The notes under the pieces were generated by a model that worked only from the letters and a program-made list of their open reading frames with translations, did no database searches and was not told the DNA's origin. The position numbers and the translations under genes are program-made. From Pseudomonas sp. BGr12 (GTDB taxonomy: Bacteria > Pseudomonadota > Gammaproteobacteria > Pseudomonadales > Pseudomonadaceae), in NCBI RefSeq assembly GCF_030272895.1, contig NZ_JALRNF010000035.1, forward strand, positions 1 through 64,000: 64,000 nucleotides of DNA, read 5' to 3'. Of this stretch, positions 58,493 to 64,000 are shown piece by piece (the first letter of the stretch is position 1; every line of letters starts with the position of its first letter).

Positions 58493-58508
58493 TGGCAAGT
58501 TCCCTGCA
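58493..58508 (+). promoter_or_regulatory. Candidate sigma-54 promoter of phaC1
   Basis: TGGCAAGTTCCCTGCA fits the -24/-12 consensus TGGCACG-N4-TTGCW except for two positions, and the GG and GC elements are 10 bases apart as required. Transcription would begin near 58520, leaving a leader of about 205 bases before phaC1 at 58726. I see no other gene in 58377-58725. Confidence 0.6.
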
Positions 58509-58725
58509 TCGGATTACCCGCAGGGTCAGGCCGGAATGTAGAGGTCGCGAGCGAAAGCAGGCTGTCTTCACACGCAGAAAAACCCGCATGGCTCATCGTC
58601 GTTTGCATCCGGCCGCAGGACCGCAGTTCGTTATCACTGGTCACCCGAGCAGCAGTACCGTGCACTCGCCTGTGTAACGCCCCACGGCAGGCCGGTACTC
58701 GTCTCAGGACAACGGAGCGTCGTAG

Positions 58726-60405
58726 ATGAGTAACAAGAACAACGATGACCTGCAGCGCCAAGCCTCGGAACACACCCTGGGTCTGAACCCGGTCATCGGC
58801 TTGCGTCGCAAGGATTTGCTGGCTTCTGCTCGAATGGTGCTGGGTCAGGCCATTCGGCAACCGTTGCACAGTGTCAAACATGTCGCCCATTTCGGCATGG
58901 AGCTCAAGGATGTGATCTTCGGCAAGTCGGGCCTGCAACCACAGGGCGACGACCGTCGTTTCAACGACCCGGCCTGGAGCCAGAACCCCCTCTACCGTCG
59001 CTACCTGCAAACCTACCTGGCCTGGCGCAAGGAGTTGCACGACTGGATCGAGACCAGCAACCTGTCGGAACATGACATCAGCCGCGGTCACTTCGTGATC
59101 AACCTGATGACCGAGGCCATGGCGCCCACCAACGGCGCGGCCAACCCGGCAGCGGTCAAACGCTTCTTCGAAACCGGCGGCAAGAGCCTGCTCGACGGCC
59201 TGTCCAACCTGGCCAAGGACCTGGTCAACAATGGCGGCATGCCCAGCCAGGTGAACATGGACGCCTTCGAGGTCGGCAAGAACCTGGCCACCAGCGAAGG
59301 CGCCGTGGTGTTTCGCAACGATGTGCTCGAACTGATCCAGTACCAACCGATCACCGAACAGGTGCACGCCCGCCCGCTGCTGGTGGTGCCACCGCAGATC
59401 AACAAGTTCTATGTCTTCGACCTGAGTCCGGAGAAGAGCCTGGCGCGCTTCTGCCTGCGCTCCAATGTGCAGACCTTCATCGTCAGCTGGCGCAACCCGA
59501 CCAAGGCCCAGCGCGAGTGGGGCCTGTCCACCTACATCGATGCGCTCAAGGAAGCCATCGACGTGATCCTGGCCATCACCGGCAGCAAGGATCTGAACAT
59601 GCTCGGTGCCTGCTCCGGCGGCATCACCTGCACCGCCCTGCTCGGCCACTATGCCGCCCTGGGCGAGACCAAGGTCAACGCCCTGACCCTGCTGGTCAGC
59701 GTGCTCGACACCACTCTCGACACCCAGGTCGCCCTGTTCGTCGACGAGCAGACCCTGGAGTCCGCCAAGCGTCACTCCTACCAGGCTGGCGTGCTCGAAG
59801 GCCGCGACATGGCCAAGGTGTTCGCCTGGATGCGGCCCAACGACCTGATCTGGAACTACTGGGTCAACAACTACCTGCTGGGCAACGAGCCGCCGGTGTT
59901 CGACATCCTGTTCTGGAACAACGACACCACCCGCTTGCCGGCCGCCTTCCATGGCGACCTGATCGAACTGTTCAAAAGCAACCCACTGACCCGCGCCGAT
60001 GCACTGGAAGTGTGCGGCACGCCGATCGACCTGAAGAAAGTCACCAGCGATATCTTCTGCGTCGCCGGCACCACTGACCACATCACCCCATGGCAGGCCT
60101 GCTACCGCTCGGCCCAGCTGTTCGGTGGCAATATCGAGTTTGTCCTGTCCAACAGCGGGCATATCCAGAGCATCCTCAACCCACCGGGCAACCCCAAGGC
60201 GCGCTACATGACCAGCAACGAGCTGGCGTCGGAGGCTACCGAGTGGCAGGAGAACGCCCACAAGCACACCGATTCCTGGTGGCTGCACTGGCAAGCCTGG
60301 CTGAGCGAGCGCTCGGGCGAGCTGAAGAAGGCGCCGACGCGCCTGGGCAACAGGGCCTACGCTGCTGCCGAAGCAGCACCGGGAACCTACGTCCACGAAC
60401 GTTGA
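58726..60405 (+). CDS. phaC1: Class II PHA synthase PhaC1
   Basis: Polymerises 3-hydroxyacyl-CoA (C6-C14) into medium-chain-length polyhydroxyalkanoate at the granule surface. 559 residues. The lipase-like box is GACSGGITCTALLGHY (catalytic Cys near 296), with the catalytic Asp near VAGTTDHITPWQACY (about 451) and His in LSNSGHIQSILNPPGNPKA (about 479). The ATG is followed by AACAAGAACAA, a match to the Crc/Hfq motif that may limit translation when good carbon sources are present. It heads the cluster phaC1-phaZ-phaC2-phaD. Confidence 0.97.
   Translation: MSNKNNDDLQRQASEHTLGLNPVIGLRRKDLLASARMVLGQAIRQPLHSVKHVAHFGMELKDVIFGKSGLQPQGDDRRFNDPAWSQNPLYRRYLQTYLAWRKELHDWIETSNLSEHDISRGHFVINLMTEAMAPTNGAANPAAVKRFFETGGKSLLDGLSNLAKDLVNNGGMPSQVNMDAFEVGKNLATSEGAVVFRNDVLELIQYQPITEQVHARPLLVVPPQINKFYVFDLSPEKSLARFCLRSNVQTFIVSWRNPTKAQREWGLSTYIDALKEAIDVILAITGSKDLNMLGACSGGITCTALLGHYAALGETKVNALTLLVSVLDTTLDTQVALFVDEQTLESAKRHSYQAGVLEGRDMAKVFAWMRPNDLIWNYWVNNYLLGNEPPVFDILFWNNDTTRLPAAFHGDLIELFKSNPLTRADALEVCGTPIDLKKVTSDIFCVAGTTDHITPWQACYRSAQLFGGNIEFVLSNSGHIQSILNPPGNPKARYMTSNELASEATEWQENAHKHTDSWWLHWQAWLSERSGELKKAPTRLGNRAYAAAEAAPGTYVHER
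58732..58742 (+). promoter_or_regulatory. Crc/Hfq catabolite-control motif at phaC1 start
   Basis: AACAAGAACAA, codons 3-6 of phaC1, contains AAnAAnAA exactly. Hfq-Crc binding there would block initiation. Crc control of PHA synthase has been reported for P. putida; this is the matching element here. Confidence 0.65.
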
Positions 60406-60415
60406 TGTTCCGGCT

Positions 60416-60440
60416 GCCGTGGCCGCTGCCAGGCCACGGC
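60416..60440 (+). terminator. Hairpin between phaC1 and phaZ
   Basis: Stem GCCGTGGCC/GGCCACGGC with a 7-base loop, 10 bases after the phaC1 stop. No T run follows, so it is more likely an RNA-stability or processing element than a strong terminator. Confidence 0.55.
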
Positions 60441-60466
60441 GATTCCATTACCACAGGGCTTCGTGC

Positions 60467-61315
60467 ATGCCGCAACCGTATCTGTTCAGAACCGTCGACC
60501 TGGATGGCCAGAGCATCCGCACCGCGGTTCGCCCTGGCAAACCGCACTTGACGCCCTTGCTGATCTTCAACGGCATCGGCGCCAACCTGGAGCTGGTGTT
60601 CCCGTTCATCCAGGCCCTGGACCCGGACCTGGAGGTAATCGCCTTCGATGTGCCCGGTGTCGGCGGCTCCTCCACGCCCCGGCACCCCTACCGTTTCCCC
60701 GGGCTGGCCAGGCTCACGGCGCGCATGCTCGATTACCTGGACTATGGCCAGGTCAACGCCATCGGCGTGTCCTGGGGCGGCGCACTGGCCCAGCAGTTCG
60801 CCCATGACTACCCCGAGCGCTGCAAGAAGCTGGTACTGGCGGCCACGGCCGCCGGCATGTTCATGGTGCCGGGCAAGCCCAAGGTGCTGATGCTGATGGC
60901 CAGCCCCCGGCGCTATATACAACCGTCCCATGTCATTCGCATTGCCCCGCAGATCTATGGCGGGGCCTTTCGCCGCGACCCCGACCTGGCCACGGCCCAT
61001 GCCGCCAAGGTGCGCTCCTCGGGCAAGCTGGGCTACTACTGGCAGCTGTTCGCAGGCTTCGGCTGGACCAGCATCCACTGGCTGCACAAGATCCAGCAGC
61101 CGACCCTGGTGCTGGCCGGCGACGATGATCCGCTGATTCCACTGGTCAATATGCGCCTGCTGGCCTGGCGTATTCCCAATGCCCAGCTACACATAATCGA
61201 CGACGGCCATCTGTTCCTGATCACCCGGGCCGAAGCCGTCGCCCCGATCATCATGAAGTTTCTCGAGCAAGAGCGCCAACGCGCCGTCATGCACCCTCGG
61301 CCCGCCCCAAGCTGA
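60467..61315 (+). CDS. phaZ: Intracellular PHA depolymerase PhaZ
   Basis: Breaks medium-chain PHA into hydroxyacids during carbon limitation. 282 residues of the alpha/beta-hydrolase fold with lipase box GVSWGG (nucleophile Ser102), oxyanion region FNGIGANLELV, and C-terminal DDDPLIPLVN (catalytic Asp) and DDGHLFL (catalytic His). Start ATG 60467, MPQPYLFRTVDLDG, is the family start; the frame is open a little further upstream. It lies between the two synthases, the standard order. Confidence 0.96.
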   Translation: MPQPYLFRTVDLDGQSIRTAVRPGKPHLTPLLIFNGIGANLELVFPFIQALDPDLEVIAFDVPGVGGSSTPRHPYRFPGLARLTARMLDYLDYGQVNAIGVSWGGALAQQFAHDYPERCKKLVLAATAAGMFMVPGKPKVLMLMASPRRYIQPSHVIRIAPQIYGGAFRRDPDLATAHAAKVRSSGKLGYYWQLFAGFGWTSIHWLHKIQQPTLVLAGDDDPLIPLVNMRLLAWRIPNAQLHIIDDGHLFLITRAEAVAPIIMKFLEQERQRAVMHPRPAPS

Positions 61316-61421
61316 CGCGAAGCCCGTGGCAGGACGCCATGCGGCCCGGTGTATGGCATGAGGTTGGTGTCGCTTTTGCATTGATCTGTTTGTTGATGGC
61401 CTGACGAGGGAGTGTTGCCTG

Positions 61422-63104
61422 ATGAAAGACAAGCCCGCGAAGGGATCGGCTCCGGTCCCCGCCAGCTATATGAATGTGCAGAGCGCGATCGCCGGCGTAC
61501 GTGGCCGCGACTTGATCTCGACTCTGCGCAATGTCAGCCGCCATGGCCTGCGCCATCCGCTGCATACGGCAAAGCACATGCTCGCCCTGGGCAACCAGCT
61601 GGGCCGCGTACTGCTGGGTGACACCCCGCACCAGCCGCACCCGCGCGACAATCGTTTCAATGACCCGGCCTGGAGCCACAACCCTTTCTACAGCCGCGGC
61701 CTGCAGGCCTACCTGGCCTGGCAGAAGCAGACCCGCCAGTGGATCGACGAAAGCCGGCTGGAGAGCGATGACCGCGCCCGCGCGCATTTTCTCTTCGCCC
61801 TGCTCAACGATGCCATGTCGCCGAGCAACTCCCTGCTCAACCCGGCAGCGGTCAAGGAGCTGTTCAACACTGGCGGGCTGAGCCTGGTGCGTGGCCTCAA
61901 TCACCTGCTCGACGACCTGCGCCACAACGATGGCTTGCCGCGTCAGGTCAATCCGCAGGCGTTCGAGGTCGGCAGGAACCTGGCCACCACCGCCGGCGCG
62001 GTGGTGTTTCGCAACGAGCTGCTGGAACTGATCCAGTACAAGCCGATGAGCGAAACCCAGTACGCTCGCCCCATGCTGGTGGTGCCGCCGCAAATCAACA
62101 AGTTCTACATCTTCGACTTGAGTCCGGCCAACAGCTTTGTCCAGTACATGCTCAAGAACGGCCTGCAGACCTTCATGATCAGTTGGCGCAACCCCGACCC
62201 GCGGCATCGCGAGTGGGGCCTGTCGAGCTATGTCGAGGCGCTGGAGGAGGCGATGAACGTTTGCCGCGCCATCACCGGCAGCCGTGACGTCAACCTCATG
62301 GGTGCCTGCGCCGGCGGCCTGACCATGGCCGCCCTGCAGGGTCACCTGCAGGCCAAGCGGCAACTGCGCCGGGTCAACAGCGCCACCTACCTGGTGAGCC
62401 TGCTCGACAGCGAAATCGATAGCCCCGCCAGCCTGTTCGCCGACGAACAGACCCTGGAAGCCGCCAAACGCCGCTCCTACCAGAAAGGCGTGCTCGATGG
62501 CCGGGAGATTGCCAGGGTCTTCGCCTGGATGCGCCCCAACGACCTGATCTGGAACTACTTCGTCAACAACTACCTGCTGGGCAAGGCGCCACCGGCCTTC
62601 GACATTCTCTACTGGAACAATGACAACACCCGCTTGCCGGCCGCACTGCATGGTGACCTGCTGGATTTCTTCAAGCACAACCCGCTCACCCATGCGGCGG
62701 GCCTTGAGGTGTGCGGCACGCCGATCGACCTGCAGAAGGTCACCGTCGACAGCTTCAGCGTGGCCGGCAGCAACGACCACATCACCCCCTGGGATGCGGT
62801 GTACCGCTCGACCTTGCTGCTGGGCGGCAACAAGCGCTTCATCCTCGCCAACAGCGGTCATGTGCAGAGCATCCTCAACCCGCCCGGCAACCCCAAGGCG
62901 CACTACGTCGACAACCCGCGCCTGAGCAGCGATCCGCGTGCCTGGTTCTACGATGCCAAGCAGATCGACGGCAGCTGGTGGCCACAGTGGCTGGAGTGGA
63001 TTCAGGCGCGCTCCGGTGCGCAACGCGAAACCCTGATGGCCCTGGGTAACCAGACGTACCCTCCCATGGACCCCGCGCCCGGCACTTACGTCCAGGCGCG
63101 CTGA
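61422..63104 (+). CDS. phaC2: Class II PHA synthase PhaC2
   Basis: Second medium-chain PHA synthase, 560 residues, clearly paralogous to PhaC1 over its whole length. Its lipase-like box is GACAGGLTMAALQGHL (nucleophile Cys near 297), and the Asp (GSNDHITPWDAVY) and His (NSGHVQSILNPPG) of the triad are kept. Substrate range usually overlaps that of PhaC1. The 106 bases from phaZ hold no clear promoter; the gene is probably read from phaC1. It is 13 bases upstream of phaD. Confidence 0.97.
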   Translation: MKDKPAKGSAPVPASYMNVQSAIAGVRGRDLISTLRNVSRHGLRHPLHTAKHMLALGNQLGRVLLGDTPHQPHPRDNRFNDPAWSHNPFYSRGLQAYLAWQKQTRQWIDESRLESDDRARAHFLFALLNDAMSPSNSLLNPAAVKELFNTGGLSLVRGLNHLLDDLRHNDGLPRQVNPQAFEVGRNLATTAGAVVFRNELLELIQYKPMSETQYARPMLVVPPQINKFYIFDLSPANSFVQYMLKNGLQTFMISWRNPDPRHREWGLSSYVEALEEAMNVCRAITGSRDVNLMGACAGGLTMAALQGHLQAKRQLRRVNSATYLVSLLDSEIDSPASLFADEQTLEAAKRRSYQKGVLDGREIARVFAWMRPNDLIWNYFVNNYLLGKAPPAFDILYWNNDNTRLPAALHGDLLDFFKHNPLTHAAGLEVCGTPIDLQKVTVDSFSVAGSNDHITPWDAVYRSTLLLGGNKRFILANSGHVQSILNPPGNPKAHYVDNPRLSSDPRAWFYDAKQIDGSWWPQWLEWIQARSGAQRETLMALGNQTYPPMDPAPGTYVQAR

Positions 63105-63117
63105 ACAAGAAGAACGG

Positions 63118-63732
63118 ATGAAAACCCGCGACCGTATCCTCGAGTGTGCCCTGCAACTGTTCAACCAGCAGGGCGAACCCAATGTCTCGACCCTGGAGAT
63201 CGCCAATGAAATGGGGATCAGCCCGGGCAACCTGTACTACCACTTCCACGGCAAGGAGCCGCTGGTGCTGGGCTTGTTCGAACGTTTCGAAGAAGAGCTG
63301 ACGCCGCTGCTCGACCCGCCCCTCGAAGTGCGCCTGGAAGCCGAGGACTACTGGCTGTTCCTGCACCTGATCGTCGAGCGCATGGCCCAGTACCGCTTCC
63401 TGTTCCAGGACCTGTCGAACCTGACCGGGCGCCTGCCCAAGCTGGCCCGTGGCATGCGCACCCTGCTCAACGCCCTCAAGCGCACCCTCGCCGCCCTGCT
63501 CGCCAGCCTCAAGGCCCAGGGCCAGGTCGTCAGCGATACCCGGGCGCTGGGGCAACTGGTGGAACAAATCACCCTGACCTTGCTGTTCTCCCTCGATTAC
63601 CAGCGGGTACTGGCCCGCGAAGGTGAAGTCGGCGTGGTGGTGTACCAGGTGATGATGCTGGTGGCGCCGCACCTGGAAAACGGGTCCCGGCATGCGGCCG
63701 AGCAGTTGGCCCTGAGGTATCTGGAAGGCTGA
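63118..63732 (+). CDS. phaD: TetR-family regulator PhaD
   Basis: 204 residues. N-terminal helix-turn-helix: TRDRILECALQLFNQQGEPNVSTLEIANEMGISPGNLYYHFHGKEPLVLGLFERFEEEL, the TetR pattern; the rest is the ligand-binding helical domain. In P. putida PhaD activates phaC1 and phaI promoters and senses a fatty-acid-derived molecule. Cotranscribed with phaC2. It converges on phaF, with a REP element and a terminator between. Confidence 0.95.
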   Translation: MKTRDRILECALQLFNQQGEPNVSTLEIANEMGISPGNLYYHFHGKEPLVLGLFERFEEELTPLLDPPLEVRLEAEDYWLFLHLIVERMAQYRFLFQDLSNLTGRLPKLARGMRTLLNALKRTLAALLASLKAQGQVVSDTRALGQLVEQITLTLLFSLDYQRVLAREGEVGVVVYQVMMLVAPHLENGSRHAAEQLALRYLEG

Positions 63733-63744
63733 AAGCATCGCGAC

Positions 63745-63769
63745 TGTAGGAGCGGGCTTGCCCCGCGAT
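63745..63769. repeat. Single REP element
   Basis: TGTAGGAGCGGGCTTGCCCC plus GCGAT, between the phaD stop and the phaF terminator. Confidence 0.85.
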
Positions 63770-63781
63770 GAGGCCACAATG

Positions 63782-63808
63782 AAAACGCCCGGCACAATGG
63801 CCGGGCGC
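63782..63808 (-). terminator. Terminator of the phaF transcript
   Basis: On the minus strand, stem CGCCCGGC/GCCGGGCG with loop CATTGT followed by TTTTC, about 21 bases after the phaF stop. A weaker reading for the phaD side is possible. Confidence 0.75.
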
Positions 63809-63828
63809 TGACTGACAACCGCCTGAAA

Positions 63829-64000
63829 TCAGGACGGGTTCAGCGGGCTCACCGAAGCCAAAGGCGCCGGTGCTGCCGGGGCCGGAGTGGCCACTGGCGC
63901 TACGCTTGGCGCAGGTGCGGCGCTGGCAGCCGGTGCTGCTGGCTTGGCCGGAGCTTTCTTCACCGCAGGTTTTTTCGCCGCGGCAGGCTTGGCTGCAGCA
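63829..64000 (-). CDS. phaF: PHA granule-associated protein PhaF, C-terminal part (cut by window)
   Basis: The last 56 codons of a minus-strand gene; the 5' part lies beyond the window. The visible tail is almost all Ala, Pro, Lys and Ser (AAKPAAAKKPAVKKAPAKPA, then APAPSVAPVATPAPAAPAPLASVSPLNPS), the histone-H1-like DNA-binding tail of PhaF, which attaches PHA granules to the nucleoid. Convergent with phaD at the end of the pha cluster, exactly where phaF lies in P. putida. Identity rests on composition and position. Confidence 0.88.
   Translation of the reverse strand, partial: AAAKPAAAKKPAVKKAPAKPAAPAASAAPAPSVAPVATPAPAAPAPLASVSPLNPS

Noticed and set aside
58377..58725. Possible small gene in the phaC1 upstream region
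   Set aside because: Short open frames have no ribosome site or homology; the region is better explained by promoter elements and a leader.
58726..63104. phaC1-phaC2 as a recent tandem duplication
   Set aside because: The two synthases are paralogous but well diverged and separated by phaZ, the standard ancient arrangement in pseudomonads.

Overview
The window is chromosomal DNA of a Pseudomonas species, most like the P. putida group. Evidence is the high GC content, the repeated REP palindromes built on GCGGGCTTGCCCCGCGAT, and several gene orders typical of that group: hslV-hslU-DUF971-phaC1-phaZ-phaC2-phaD-phaF, gshB-tonB-algH-ruvX-pyrR-pyrB-pyrC', pilG-pilH-pilI-pilJ-chpA-chpC, and tkt next to metK with an ArsR/methyltransferase gene between them. 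I assign the species group from gene content and order only. Almost everything is core genome; I see no prophage, insertion sequence, CRISPR array, tRNA or rRNA.

Layout. 1-8.0 kb: an MFS drug exporter (after an abnormal poly-G/poly-C stretch at the window edge), the RNA helicase DbpA, a FAD oxidoreductase, a YccS-like membrane protein, an orphan solute-binding protein and an ElaA-type acetyltransferase. 8.0-11.1 kb: a small winged-helix protein, a YgjP-like metalloprotease and a REC-PAS-GGDEF-EAL protein. 11.2-17.5 kb: a minus-strand central-carbon block tkt, epd, pgk, two small lipoproteins (one MliC-like) and fba. 17.6-20 kb: an ArsR-methyltransferase fusion and metK. 20-27.2 kb: ligB, a DUF1090 protein, a c-type cytochrome lipoprotein, mltA, a MAPEG protein, an EamA transporter, a Na+/H+ antiporter and a hotdog thioesterase. 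27.2-29.9 kb: an SAH riboswitch with ahcY, then metF. 29.9-34 kb: a glycosyltransferase-like protein, another orphan solute-binding protein and rhlE. 34-40.3 kb: yceI, cytochrome b561, an amine oxidase with a long Ala/Pro/Lys tail, bioA, rsmE and a hemolysin III/PAQR protein. 40.3-49.6 kb: the Chp chemosensory cluster on the minus strand. 49.8-55.8 kb: gshB, tonB, yqgE/algH, ruvX, pyrR, pyrB and the inactive pyrC'. 55.9-64 kb: hslVU, a DUF971 gene, the medium-chain PHA cluster phaC1-phaZ-phaC2-phaD and the 3' end of convergent phaF.

How the parts work together. metK, ahcY and metF are three steps of the S-adenosylmethionine cycle. Two sensing devices sit on it: a SAH riboswitch before ahcY, and an ArsR-methyltransferase regulator before metK with a 14+14 bp palindrome at its own promoter. 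tkt, epd, pgk and fba form a pentose-phosphate/glycolysis block, and epd also feeds pyridoxal phosphate synthesis. The Chp proteins control type IV pilus function, and the adjacent tonB resembles P. aeruginosa tonB3. The pha genes make, use and package polyhydroxyalkanoate; candidate sigma-54 and Crc/Hfq elements at phaC1 would link this to nitrogen and carbon status.

The best candidates for follow-up are the ArsR-methyltransferase/metK regulatory unit with a probably leaderless mRNA, the SAH riboswitch with a visible Shine-Dalgarno-masking hairpin, the amine oxidase with a histone-H1-like tail behind a signal peptide, a ChpA with a reduced set of phosphorylatable histidines in a cluster lacking methylation enzymes, and the hairpin between hslV and hslU. 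I did not find a clearly new multi-gene system.
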